The notes beneath the pieces are model-generated. The model saw nothing but the letters and a program-made list of their open reading frames with translations, made no database searches and was not told the DNA's origin. From the NCBI GenBank assembly GCA_030017955.1, contig JASEGR010000028.1, positions 1 through 34,207 of the forward strand: a DNA stretch of 34,207 nt, given 5' to 3'. Shown piece by piece: positions 15,523 through 23,399 of the stretch; the first letter of the stretch is position 1, and each line of letters opens with the position of its first letter. The stretch comes from Candidatus Eisenbacteria bacterium (lineage in GTDB: Bacteria > Eisenbacteria > RBG-16-71-46 > JASEGR01). The position numbers were made by a program, and so were the translations under genes.

Positions 15523-17409
15523 TCAAGAATACTCTTCCGGAATGGAACGTTCCGATTTTGTGACAAACCTCATTCGATCAGACGCGGAGATCGGGATTCC
15601 ATGTTCATCCACCACCTTCACTGATCCGCGGATCAGACGGGTTTGCCATTCAGCGGCCCGGTGGAATTCCTCCTTGCACTCCCAGAGGTAAGGAATAGGC
15701 AGAAATCCAGAGGAAAGGATCCGGTAGAGCCCTTCTGGCGTGTACGGGTTCCGGATCGATGATTCAATGGCTTCAATCACGACCCGTGCGTCAGACACGA
15801 GTTCTGCAGTCCGGGACAGAACTTCCGGGTGGAGGGACATGTCGTCGATCTCCCCCTTGCGTCTCAGTTTGCGGTACGCCTCAAGTGCGTGGCGAGTTAT
15901 CTGGATGCTTTCATTCACAGTCGGGGGATCTGCGAGATGTGAGGCCTCGGAAAAACTCACCACGTGGATAATGGCAGGACTGTTCGTGTTATGAGGTTCT
16001 ATATCGTCCATGAGCGCGGTCGCTGCAGCAAGTTGTGCCTTTGCTCTGTCGAGGTCATGAGAGAAGTAGTCCAGCCCTCCGCGCGGCTGAAGGACGACGC
16101 GGAACCCGTCGTCCTCAAGTTCCCGAACGAGCTGTAGCATTGCCCTGGACTTAGCCAGGTCCTGAACTCCCCAGGTATATTTGGGCGTGTTGAGCATATT
16201 CTGCAGGACCAGAAGCCGGACACCCAGCGATTTAGCAACCTTGGCAGCGACGAAAGCAGACACAATGTAGGTTACATCATCAGACCCGCGGAAGGCGAAA
16301 TGGTGAGGGACATTCGGCTCGAAGGGTTTCCCCGTCGATGCGATGTACCTGAGAGTCTCGAAATGTTCTTCGAGGTTCTCCCGCACCGAATACGGCCCCC
16401 GGCCGTCTATCCGGCAGAACCACCACAGCGAGAGCGCATGCCAGGCGATGCTTATCGCTTCTTCGTACATTCTTGCCAGCGAGACGATGTTCTTCGTCCC
16501 GGCATAGCTCCGGACGAGCATCGGTCTCGCCGCCTGCCAGACAGCGGCAAACTCCTCCTTCGAGTTGAGCGGCACACCGCCGCCATTCGGCTTATCGCCC
16601 CAATCTTCTCCGAAATTGGATTGAGTGAGCTGAGAAGTTCCAATAGAAAGTACGTCAAGCAGGCCTGATGCGGCGAGTTCACGGGTCCATTGCAGGAACA
16701 GGCGCACTGCCTCGGCGCGATCAGGAAGGTACGGCCCCACATGAGCCCGCGTAAGAGGCGGCATGCGGTGGTCAATCCCATATTGAATCCTTGATTCGAG
16801 CCGGTCGGCTCCTGTTCCGTACCCACCACACCCACTCCGGTCAATAGGTCGAACTGCAAGATACTCTCCTTTTTCAATCAGTTCTTTGCCGAACGAGAGA
16901 CGGTCTTCGTCGTATGCCATCCCCTTGAGCAAGTCTTTCGGCAAAATCTCTGTCTCTATTCCCAGCATGCGGAGAGTCTCAGCGGGGGTCTCATCCCCCA
17001 CGAAGATCCCTCCCACCTCAGGATTACGCTCGCGGACCATCCGGCAAGTTTCGGGCAGCCCTGCGAAGTGCAAGGCTTTGACCGCACCACCATCCACTGC
17101 GAACAGACGCCGCCGCTTGAGTTCACCAACCAAGCGTGAGACTAAAGCTGCACCGTCCGCGGGATTCAGCCTGTAGCTGAAACAGAGAACGTCAATCTGG
17201 TTGTCGAGAAGCCAATGCTCGATGACTGCGCCGCGGGCAGGATCTTCAGGGAAGCCGAATGCCTCGGAGGCGGTAGCATCTGCCACGATCACGTGGTAGC
17301 CGCAATCCCTCAGAAGCTGCGCCACCGAAGTTATGCCGAGTGTGTGTGCATCCAATTGAGGACGCACCAATCCAAAGCGGTCGGTACGGGTCCCGCGGAC
17401 TCTTCTCAC
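15523..17409 (-). CDS. B12-binding domain fused to a glutamate-mutase-epsilon-like barrel
   Basis: A 628-residue protein. Residues 20-25 read D-A-H-T-L-G, the DxHxxG motif of base-off/His-on cobalamin domains, with the matching S78 (FSYRLNP) and G107-G108 (VDGG). From about residue 170 the protein resembles the epsilon chain of glutamate (methylaspartate) mutase: RPIDRSG, PLTRAHVGPY, NGGGVPLN and a tail SGFLPIPYLWECKEEF comparable to the family's TGVMDIPFGPSKYN. In known glutamate mutases these parts are separate S and E chains. The GTG start has GGAGAAG upstream. Substrate is unknown; a carbon-skeleton rearrangement of an amino acid is the best guess. Confidence 0.7.
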   Translation of the reverse strand: MRRVRGTRTDRFGLVRPQLDAHTLGITSVAQLLRDCGYHVIVADATASEAFGFPEDPARGAVIEHWLLDNQIDVLCFSYRLNPADGAALVSRLVGELKRRRLFAVDGGAVKALHFAGLPETCRMVRERNPEVGGIFVGDETPAETLRMLGIETEILPKDLLKGMAYDEDRLSFGKELIEKGEYLAVRPIDRSGCGGYGTGADRLESRIQYGIDHRMPPLTRAHVGPYLPDRAEAVRLFLQWTRELAASGLLDVLSIGTSQLTQSNFGEDWGDKPNGGGVPLNSKEEFAAVWQAARPMLVRSYAGTKNIVSLARMYEEAISIAWHALSLWWFCRIDGRGPYSVRENLEEHFETLRYIASTGKPFEPNVPHHFAFRGSDDVTYIVSAFVAAKVAKSLGVRLLVLQNMLNTPKYTWGVQDLAKSRAMLQLVRELEDDGFRVVLQPRGGLDYFSHDLDRAKAQLAAATALMDDIEPHNTNSPAIIHVVSFSEASHLADPPTVNESIQITRHALEAYRKLRRKGEIDDMSLHPEVLSRTAELVSDARVVIEAIESSIRNPYTPEGLYRILSSGFLPIPYLWECKEEFHRAAEWQTRLIRGSVKVVDEHGIPISASDRMRFVTKSERSIPEEYS

Positions 17410-17461
17410 TATCTTCTCCCTCTCCCAACTCCCACGGAAGAACGGTTTATGGTTACCGTTT

Positions 17462-18151
17462 CTATCCCTCCAAATCGCTTTCAGTACTCCTGTGTCTTTC
17501 CCTAAGGTTGTGGAGGAATCTCTGCATTGAATCGCGAGCTATGTCTTTGCAGCCCAAGCCGAAGGCAAGTGCGAGGCCAAATGCGGCGGCAGCCAGGATT
17601 ATCTGAAAGGCAGCGCTGATGAGCTTGAACTCAAGACCTAGCTGTCCGACTGCAATGGCCAGAACAAGAAACAGACCACCCCATTTCACCACACTGGCAA
17701 GCAAGTCGGCGTACACGAAAGCCGCATTCCTGGCAATGGTTCGAAGAACATTTGCACAGAAAGATACGACGACGTATCCGAACGCAACGATGCACACCGC
17801 TGCGATGTACGTTGGCAGCGCAGCCTCGACCCGGTTCACAAGAGTTGCCACAAGTCTCACGCCGATGAGATGAAGAGCCCACAGTATGGCTGAGAGAAGT
17901 GTCAGCCAATACGCTATCACTGCGGCCAGTCTCGCAGGCGAGTAGTTGACATCGCCCTTTCGCAGGAACTCAGAGACACCGATTTTGTCGCACAAGGTGT
18001 TGAACCGGGCGGCCTCAAGGATCCGCGAGGCCAGCAGCCGGACCAGAATCGCCACGCAGAAGCCCAGCAACAAAACGAGCAATGCGGCGACACCAGGCGA
18101 CATGGATTGCAGAAACGGCATGAAACCCATCTGCACAAAGTAAGTTTTCAT
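17462..18151 (-). CDS. TM-helix-repeat membrane protein (MscS-related, CmpX-like)
   Basis: A 229-residue membrane protein with about five hydrophobic helices and the repeated motif of the conserved TM-helix family related to mechanosensitive channels: AFQIILAAAAFGLALAFGLG followed by KDIARDSMQRFLHNL. Unlike mscS in the same operon it lacks a cytoplasmic beta domain. CGGAGGTTGAATCA precedes the ATG at 18151. It lies 21 bp after the opine dehydrogenase gene and 52 bp before the B12 protein. Probably a small-solute channel or tension sensor; the function is inferred. Confidence 0.75.
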   Translation of the reverse strand: MKTYFVQMGFMPFLQSMSPGVAALLVLLLGFCVAILVRLLASRILEAARFNTLCDKIGVSEFLRKGDVNYSPARLAAVIAYWLTLLSAILWALHLIGVRLVATLVNRVEAALPTYIAAVCIVAFGYVVVSFCANVLRTIARNAAFVYADLLASVVKWGGLFLVLAIAVGQLGLEFKLISAAFQIILAAAAFGLALAFGLGCKDIARDSMQRFLHNLRERHRSTESDLEG

Positions 18152-18172
18152 TGATTCAACCTCCGTTGTAGT

Positions 18173-19321
18173 TCACCGCTCCACCCCGACGACCATCTGG
18201 CGGATTTCCTGGACCGAACGTCCTGCCAGGCCGAGTTTTTCCACAGTCCGGCCCTCGGACCAATAGTCGCGGCCATGCATGATTGAGGCGAGCTCGATAA
18301 TCATGTGAATCGTCGGAGTGTGAACTCCGAACATTGCGCCGATAGATGCAAGCGGAACCAAACTCATGGGCACGTCTTCAAAGACGTACCTGTGAAAAAT
18401 GTTTTGCGGCGCCTTTATCCCGCGGTAGCTCTTTGTGTTCTGGATTGCTTCGAAAAGATCCCGGCCGGAGGAATCGTATGACAAGTACAGCCATTCTCTG
18501 GCCGAAACGGTCCCGATGCCAAGGCTGCTGGCCACCGCGGTCCGCTCCTGGTCTATCTTCTCAAGGAGTTTCGCGACCGATGGCGTTATACCCTGCGTGT
18601 AGTAGTCAAAGTTCCCCTGGGTTGCCTCTATCCAGCCAGCGTTAACGAGAGTCAGAGCAGGGTGGAAAATCGCGCCAATGTTCTCCATGCTTGTGCACAA
18701 CACATTGTTTCCTGCAACAAATTGAGGAAATGCCTGATTGATCACCGCCAGAACATCTGGTATCCAATACGCCGGCAATGTCGCGAGCGGTACCTTGTTT
18801 TTTATCCGGTAGATAAACGCTTCGGATCGCGAGAGCGCTCTCGATGCATATATGAATGTCTGTGTCTCGGCAAGAAACACACTCGCAGTGGCCTTGTTGT
18901 CGTCAAGGACTTTGCGGAATTCCAGCGCGCCGCCGGTGCGGCCCGGGTTCAGAACGATAATCTGACCGTCGATCAGATGCGGAGCCATTTTCTTTGCCAA
19001 CGGACGGTGCGCCGTCGTCGGGGTGACTACCATGATCACGTCAACGCCGGAAATCGCTTCCGCAATGTCTGCAGTCGCAAGGTTTATGCGGCCAAAACCG
19101 CTGGCCTCCCCACCCAACGCAATGCCGCCATGCCAGCGCACCCCATTCAGGTGTTCGCTTGTCCGGTTGTAGAGGTTCACCGAATATCCCATGATTGCCA
19201 GGTGAGCCGCCATGGCCATTCCGCCGTGACCGGCACCGACAACGCAATACTTGAGTTCCAATTCCTTGTCGCGGGTTTTCCGAAGAAGCGCGTGGAGCCG
19301 TTCATCGTTCGGGTTCGTCAT
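18173..19321 (-). CDS. Octopine/nopaline-type (opine) dehydrogenase
   Basis: A 382-residue NAD(P)-dependent dehydrogenase. A Rossmann motif GAGHGGMAMAAHLAIMGY (residues ~29-46) is followed by LNPGRTGGALEF (~126-137). The C-terminal opine-dehydrogenase domain contains ENIGAIFHPALTLVNAG, with the His predicted to act as the catalytic residue in this family, and a late HMIIELASIM. Opine dehydrogenases reductively couple an amino acid with a 2-oxoacid. A strong AGGAGGGAG precedes the ATG. It follows the small membrane-protein gene by 9 bp. The physiological substrates are not identifiable from sequence. Confidence 0.87.
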   Translation of the reverse strand: MTNPNDERLHALLRKTRDKELELKYCVVGAGHGGMAMAAHLAIMGYSVNLYNRTSEHLNGVRWHGGIALGGEASGFGRINLATADIAEAISGVDVIMVVTPTTAHRPLAKKMAPHLIDGQIIVLNPGRTGGALEFRKVLDDNKATASVFLAETQTFIYASRALSRSEAFIYRIKNKVPLATLPAYWIPDVLAVINQAFPQFVAGNNVLCTSMENIGAIFHPALTLVNAGWIEATQGNFDYYTQGITPSVAKLLEKIDQERTAVASSLGIGTVSAREWLYLSYDSSGRDLFEAIQNTKSYRGIKAPQNIFHRYVFEDVPMSLVPLASIGAMFGVHTPTIHMIIELASIMHGRDYWSEGRTVEKLGLAGRSVQEIRQMVVGVER

Positions 19322-19330
19322 CTCTCCCTC

Positions 19331-19669
19331 CTAACTCAGCACTCGCTTGAGGAAGTGGGCCAGAAGCCATGTTCCGAGTGCTGCGACCGTGAGAATCACG
19401 GCATAGCGTCGCCAATGGACAAGCGAAGCAGGACTGCCGTCGGCCGTCAAACCGCGGAAATAGCGAACATCAGCATATCGCACAAGAACAAGCGAGCCAA
19501 ACGTAAACCAATACGCGGCATCAAAGGCAGAAAGGAATTTCGCCGGTTTTTCTATAATGAGGACCAGAAGCAAAACAGCAATTATGTTACCAAAGCACAT
19601 CCAATAGAGACGAAGAAAGCAACCCGCGCCTTGCGAAAGATCTTCTTTCGGCTCTTGCATGTCACACAT
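19331..19669 (-). CDS. Small membrane protein, unknown
   Basis: A 112-residue protein with two to three hydrophobic helices (YWMCFGNIIAVLLLVLII near residue 23, WFTFGSLVLV near 54 and YAVILTVAALGTWLLAHFL near 88). I do not recognise a family with certainty. The ATG codons at 19669 and 19660 both have weak ribosome-binding sites. It appears to be the first gene of the six-gene minus-strand operon and is separated from divergent nikR by 243 bp. Confidence 0.6.
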   Translation of the reverse strand: MCDMQEPKEDLSQGAGCFLRLYWMCFGNIIAVLLLVLIIEKPAKFLSAFDAAYWFTFGSLVLVRYADVRYFRGLTADGSPASLVHWRRYAVILTVAALGTWLLAHFLKRVLS

Positions 19670-19764
19670 CCAGTCTGCGCCTACTGCGCCGTTGACCGGA
19701 CGGCGGCCCGACCATCCGCAGAGCCTGCGGCAGGTATCTCCCCCCGCACCCTTGAGAAGCTCGC

Positions 19765-19783
19765 AGACTGTTGTTCACAGTCT
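19765..19783. repeat. 7-bp inverted repeat in the nikR/opine-operon intergenic region
   Basis: AGACTGT (19765-19771) and ACAGTCT (19777-19783) form a perfect dyad with a 5-nt spacer. It lies between the divergent operons, nearer the minus-strand one, and could be an operator or a hairpin. It does not match the NikR-type half-site found next to nikR. Confidence 0.4.
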
Positions 19784-19863
19784 ACGTCTATATGATGCAA
19801 TCATGACACGCGTCTGTATATTTATCAAGGTCAAATTGTTCACTTACGCCTCATCTCTCAAGA

Positions 19864-19892
19864 TTGACAAACATCTCTCCACCGTGTTACCT
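19864..19892 (+). promoter_or_regulatory. Possible nikR operon promoter
   Basis: TTGACA (19864-19869) is followed after 17 nt by TTACCT (19887-19892), a weak -10 that overlaps the left half of the NikR-type operator. If used, transcription would start near 19899 with a very short leader. Confidence 0.4.
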
Positions 19893-19911
19893 TCTGGTCG
19901 AAAGGTAACAC
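19884..19911 (+). promoter_or_regulatory. NikR-type operator, GTGTTAC-N14-GTAACAC
   Basis: A perfect 10-bp dyad (GTGTTACCTT and AAGGTAACAC, 8-nt spacer) whose outer heptamers GTGTTAC and GTAACAC are exactly 14 nt apart. This is the form reported for Geobacter-type NikR rather than the E. coli site. It ends one base before the nikR ATG and covers the AAAGG ribosome-binding site, so bound repressor would block both transcription and, as an RNA hairpin, possibly translation. Confidence 0.75.
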
Positions 19912-19912
19912 T

Positions 19913-20350
19913 ATGAAAAAGAAATCCTTATCCAGATTTAGCGTTTCTATGGCCGGCGATCTTGTGCGACAACTCGACGCCATGTCGAAAGCAAAGGGCT
20001 ACGCCAACCGGTCTCAGGCCATTGCCGACATGGTGCGCGCGCACCTTGTCGAACATCACAGCCAGATCGGAAGTCACGAAATAACGGGGACGGTAACGGT
20101 TGTCTACGACCATCATAAGCGAAATATCCAGGCGCTCCTGACTGACATTCAACACGATCACCAGAACTTGATAATCGCCACCTTGCACGTGCACCTGGAT
20201 CATCACAACTGCATGGAAGTTCTCGCTGTCCGCGGACGGGCCCATGAGGTCAAGCACGTCGCCGACAAGCTGATCGCTGCGAAAGGTGTGACGCACGGAA
20301 AGCTGACAGTAACGACGACAGGAAAAGCAGTGTCACATGCACATACCTGA
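19913..20350 (+). CDS. nikR: Nickel-responsive transcriptional regulator NikR
   Basis: A 145-residue NikR. Residues ~6-45 form a ribbon-helix-helix DNA-binding domain (LSRFSVSMAGDLVRQLD), and the rest is the ACT-like metal-binding domain. H81, H92, H94 and C100 have exactly the spacing of the E. coli high-affinity nickel ligands H76, H87, H89 and C95. The His-rich tail (SHAHT) is additional. The gene stands directly behind a matching palindrome, so autoregulation is likely, and its end overlaps nikMN by 14 nt. Presence of NikR argues that the linked importer carries nickel rather than cobalt. Confidence 0.94.
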   Translation: MKKKSLSRFSVSMAGDLVRQLDAMSKAKGYANRSQAIADMVRAHLVEHHSQIGSHEITGTVTVVYDHHKRNIQALLTDIQHDHQNLIIATLHVHLDHHNCMEVLAVRGRAHEVKHVADKLIAAKGVTHGKLTVTTTGKAVSHAHT

Positions 20351-21332
20351 CGGATTCATTGACGCAAAGACAGCTCTGGCTTCGAGTGCAATAGCGGCCG
20401 CCGGGCTTGGCATTGCCCTGGCCCGTGTCCGGCGTGCGGTCCCGCCTCAGCGCATCCCGCTCATCGGTCTGGCCTCGGCTTTCGTGTTCGCAGCGCAGAT
20501 GTTGAACTTTCCGGTCGCAGGCGGGACATCCGGTCACCTGATCGGCGCCGTCCTGGCCGCCGTGCTGCTGGGTCCAAGCGCAGCCATACTGGTCATTAGC
20601 TCAGTTCTGTTCCTCCAATGCTTCATGTTTGCCGATGGAGGCGTAACTGTGCTTGGAGCGAATATTTTCAACATGGGGATTGTTGCGCCCGGTTTGGGCT
20701 ATGCGATCTATGTTCTTGTTCGCCGCGCCGCCGGAAGTGGACTTCGCGTCCGTCTTCTTGGTACTGCATTTGCGGCCTGGTGTTCCATTGTAGCAGCATC
20801 AATCGCGTGCGCCGCGGAGCTGGCGCTGTCGGGCACAGTCGCCTGGCGGGTCGCCTTCCCCGCAATGGTCAACATTCACATGGTGATCGGCATCGGGGAA
20901 ACATTGATAACGACTCTTGTTGTCGCTGGGGTCTGCCGCGTGCGGCCTGAGTTGCTGATGGAGGACCGCCAGCCCAATCTGCGGACCAACTATGCGGAGC
21001 TGGTCGCGTATGGATTGCTGATATCACTGGGATTGGTCATCTTCGTGAGCCCGTTTGCCTCCAAATGGCCGGACGGTCTTGAGAAAGTCGCGGAGCTGTT
21101 TGGTTTTGAGCACAGGGCGGCGACAAGACCGGTTGTGGCGTCCCCGTTTCCAGACTACACGATGCCGGGCGAGAACTCCGCCGTGTTGTCAACGTTAGTA
21201 GTTGGATGCGTCGGCACTGTGGCCGCTTTCGTTTTCGCCTACTTGCTGGCGCGCTTCCTGACGCCGCGGAGTAGACCGGACGACGGGCGTCAATCTGGAG
21301 GCGATGCCGATCATGCGCCAACATCTTCTTAG
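20337..21332 (+). CDS. nikMN: ECF nickel/cobalt transporter, fused substrate-binding NikM and NikN (CbiMN-like)
   Basis: A 331-residue membrane protein. It starts MHIPDGFID; the N-terminal Met-His forms the metal site in this family. Residues 1-~205 are the CbiM/NikM S-component (PVAGGTSGHLIGAVLAAVLLG; NIHMVIGIGETLIT). The C-terminal ~110 residues with SPFASKWPDGLEKVAELFGF form the PDGLE domain of NikN/CbiN, plus a last membrane helix. One-chain MN fusions are known in nickel systems. It overlaps nikR upstream and nikQ downstream, indicating coupled translation. Nickel is inferred from NikR; cobalt transport cannot be excluded. Confidence 0.9.
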   Translation: MHIPDGFIDAKTALASSAIAAAGLGIALARVRRAVPPQRIPLIGLASAFVFAAQMLNFPVAGGTSGHLIGAVLAAVLLGPSAAILVISSVLFLQCFMFADGGVTVLGANIFNMGIVAPGLGYAIYVLVRRAAGSGLRVRLLGTAFAAWCSIVAASIACAAELALSGTVAWRVAFPAMVNIHMVIGIGETLITTLVVAGVCRVRPELLMEDRQPNLRTNYAELVAYGLLISLGLVIFVSPFASKWPDGLEKVAELFGFEHRAATRPVVASPFPDYTMPGENSAVLSTLVVGCVGTVAAFVFAYLLARFLTPRSRPDDGRQSGGDADHAPTSS

Positions 21333-21927
21333 CCCATATCAGCATGGCCAAAGCCCAATCCATCGCCTGCCTGCAACTCTGAAGCTCATAGTATCGATCA
21401 TCTTTGTGCTTGGGATAGTTCTGCTCCCCCGTGGAGCTTGGTTGGCATACGCAATTCCAGGCCTTGCACTCTTACTGATAGCCGCGCTGTGCCGGGTACG
21501 CCCCCGGCACCTGGCAACAAGGCTTCTCTGGCTGGAGCCATTTGCCGTGGGCGCGGCGCTTCTCTCGCTTCTGCAGCCAAACGGGACGCTGGTCTTCCTG
21601 ACCATGCTGTCCAAGAGTACGCTCTGCCTCTTCTGCATGGTTCTGCTCTCAAGCACAACGCGGTTTTCGGAAATTCTCTCCGTGTTGTGGCGTTTCCGCG
21701 TGCCGGCTCTGTTCGTCACCACGCTTGCACTTACCTACCGCTATCTTTTTCTCCTCGTGGATGAGATGCAGCTGATGCTTCGTGCGCGCCGCAGCCGCAG
21801 CTTCTCGCGCGGCCGTCTTCAAATGTGGCGAGCGATGGCCACAACCATTGCCCAGCTTTTTGTGCGTACTTCTGAACACGCCGAGCGCATCTATGCCGCC
21901 ATGTGCGCACGGGGATGGAGAACATGA
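21304..21927 (+). CDS. nikQ: ECF transporter transmembrane (T) component NikQ/CbiQ
   Basis: A 207-residue membrane protein with about five helices and the coupling motif of the T-component, LRARRSRSF (~residues 159-167), before the C-terminal AERIYAAMCARGWRT, which is the family's usual end. It joins the S-component to the ATPase. Its start overlaps nikMN by 29 nt and its stop overlaps the nikO ATG (ATGA). Confidence 0.9.
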   Translation: MPIMRQHLLSPYQHGQSPIHRLPATLKLIVSIIFVLGIVLLPRGAWLAYAIPGLALLLIAALCRVRPRHLATRLLWLEPFAVGAALLSLLQPNGTLVFLTMLSKSTLCLFCMVLLSSTTRFSEILSVLWRFRVPALFVTTLALTYRYLFLLVDEMQLMLRARRSRSFSRGRLQMWRAMATTIAQLFVRTSEHAERIYAAMCARGWRT

Positions 21928-22670
21928 ATGCTTTGGATGTCAGTAACCTGAGCTACACTTACCCGGATGGAACAGAGGCGTTACGCAATATCACTTTCTC
22001 TGTAAGGGAAGGCGAACGGGTGGGGTTGATCGGTCCGAACGGCGCGGGCAAGTCCACATTGTTCCTGCACCTGAATGGACTCCTGCCGGAGCGGCTTGGC
22101 CGGCCACCCCGGGTTCATGTCTTTGGGACGCCGGTTATCGACGCGCATGCGGCTGCGATCAGAGCACAGGTCGGAATGTTGTTTCAGGATCCGGATGACC
22201 AACTGTTCTGCCCGACGGTTTGGGAAGATGTCGCATTCGGCCCTCAGCAGCTTGGACTCAGCGGGCCGGGCTTATCGAGGCGGGTAGCCCAGGCCTTGGA
22301 GCAGGTTGACCTCACGGGATTTGGAGAGCGTCATCCGCATCATTTGAGCCGTGGTGAGAAGCGCCGGGTATGTCTGGCGGGACTGCTGGCCTGCGAGGCC
22401 AGACTGCTCGTACTGGACGAACCAACAAGCGACCTGGACCCACGTGGGCGAAGAGAACTCAAAACGCTTCTAGCGGCTCTGCCGATAACACAACTCATCG
22501 CGACTCATGACCTGGAGCTCGTCGTCGAGACATGTCCCAGGGTGATTGTGTTGGATCGCGGCGGCATCGTGGTTGAAGGAGAAACTGCGGAGCTACTATC
22601 CGATGAGGCCTTAATGCTTGCTCATGGGCTGGAACGCCCCCACATTCTTCGCCACCTTCACCCGCACTAA
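21924..22670 (+). CDS. nikO: ECF nickel/cobalt transporter ATP-binding protein NikO/CbiO
   Basis: A 248-residue ABC ATPase with Walker A GPNGAGKSTLF, Q-loop MLFQDPDDQLFCPTVWEDV (the DDQLF form typical of ECF ATPases), a signature LSRGEKRRVCLA (LSGGE with Arg in place of the first Gly), Walker B LLVLDEPTSDLDP and switch IATHDLE. The frame is open to a GTG at 21903, but the ATG at 21924 overlaps the nikQ stop as ATGA, the usual coupling, and is chosen. Last gene of the plus-strand operon; it ends 9 bp from the convergent gene. Confidence 0.92.
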   Translation: MNALDVSNLSYTYPDGTEALRNITFSVREGERVGLIGPNGAGKSTLFLHLNGLLPERLGRPPRVHVFGTPVIDAHAAAIRAQVGMLFQDPDDQLFCPTVWEDVAFGPQQLGLSGPGLSRRVAQALEQVDLTGFGERHPHHLSRGEKRRVCLAGLLACEARLLVLDEPTSDLDPRGRRELKTLLAALPITQLIATHDLELVVETCPRVIVLDRGGIVVEGETAELLSDEALMLAHGLERPHILRHLHPH

Positions 22671-22679
22671 GAATTCTCA

Positions 22680-23165
22680 TCATTTCACTTCAGCGACCAC
22701 TGCCACGTAGTTCTTGCCGTATTTCTTGGCACACTTCGGGCACGTGGTGTACCACATATACCACTTCCTGACATCCAGACCTTTGCTCTTGGCAAAATTT
22801 CCAAAATCCTTGCACCACTTTCCGGTGTCCTTGTACGGACCTTCGTACACCTTGCTCAGGAATTTTCCCGAGAGCTGTACATTCTGGGCGTCCTTGATTT
22901 CTTTGTCCACCGCCAGATAAACGTCCATGTTCCATTTTGAAGTGTGGTCTGAGAGACAAAGCCAATCGGGCATGGTTGCCCCGGCCTGCTTCACCTTCCG
23001 ATCCAGCTTCTTCATCACCGATCCGAAAGTGACCGGCATATAGAAAAGCGTTAACACTTTCTCTTTGATGAATCTCTTGTTGTCCCACTCGAGAATTCTT
23101 CCGTCCCAAGGCGCCGGATCAAATTTTGGACAGCAGGTCTGATTTTGAGGACTACTGTTCGCCAT
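22680..23165 (-). CDS. GyrI-like conserved protein, unknown substrate
   Basis: A 161-residue protein starting with a Cys-pair motif TCCPKFDPAPWDGRILEWD and ending with YTTCPKCAKKYGKNYVAVVA. This family is widespread and is sometimes annotated as hydrolase; the fold is predicted to be of the GyrI-like small-molecule-binding type (SGKFLSKVYEGPY). No catalytic role can be assigned. Four cysteines in CC and CPKC pairs could bind metal, a guess. It lies downstream of tRNA-Ser(GGA) and its trailing repeat. Confidence 0.75.
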   Translation of the reverse strand: MANSSPQNQTCCPKFDPAPWDGRILEWDNKRFIKEKVLTLFYMPVTFGSVMKKLDRKVKQAGATMPDWLCLSDHTSKWNMDVYLAVDKEIKDAQNVQLSGKFLSKVYEGPYKDTGKWCKDFGNFAKSKGLDVRKWYMWYTTCPKCAKKYGKNYVAVVAEVK

Positions 23166-23274
23166 GGCTCCTCCTTACTTTGCCAGATATGTTTGACAAT
23201 CCCTGCTCAGGTACCTATTGCCTTCTCCTACCGCATCCTTTCTTGCGTCAGCTGCAGCCAACTGGCTTGTTACA

Positions 23275-23325
23275 TGGCGGAGAGGCAGGGATTCCTGCTC
23301 ACCCGAGACGCTCCCGCATCTCTCC
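23275..23325 (-). repeat. 51-nt tRNA-Ser-like element, copy 1
   Basis: Read on the minus strand, it opens with GGAGAGATGCGGGAGCG and closes with CCCTGCCTCTCCGCCA, i.e. a tRNA-Ser acceptor stem (six pairs plus one A-C mismatch) with CCA. Between them is a short T-arm-like stem, GCAGG/CCTGC, with a reduced AATC loop; the anticodon and variable arms are missing. It lies 74 nt past the tRNA-Ser(GGA) 3' end. A near-identical copy stands at the same distance behind tRNA-Ser(CGA). The 74-nt spacer is also conserved. Confidence 0.7.
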
Positions 23326-23399
23326 TTCGCAGCCGGCCACCCTCACTGCTTCTGCCACCGGCAGCGTTCGGGTTGGCTTCGAATCCCCTATGGAAAACA

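Noticed and set aside
15504-15566. ATG at 15566 as the mscS start
   Set aside because: It would overlap the B12-protein gene by 44 nt, while the ATG at 15503 has a strong ribosome-binding site.
18662-19795. 377-codon plus-strand open frame
   Set aside because: It is antisense to the opine dehydrogenase and small membrane protein, has no family-like motifs and no ribosome-binding site; it is a shadow frame.
20200-20340. Cobalamin riboswitch for the metal importer or the B12 protein
   Set aside because: No B12-box-like conserved element was seen upstream of nikR, nikMN or the mutase gene; the NikR operator explains control of the importer.
23275-23325. Functional tRNA gene at the tRNA-like element
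   Set aside because: No anticodon arm or variable arm and a shortened T-loop; it cannot be a decoding tRNA.
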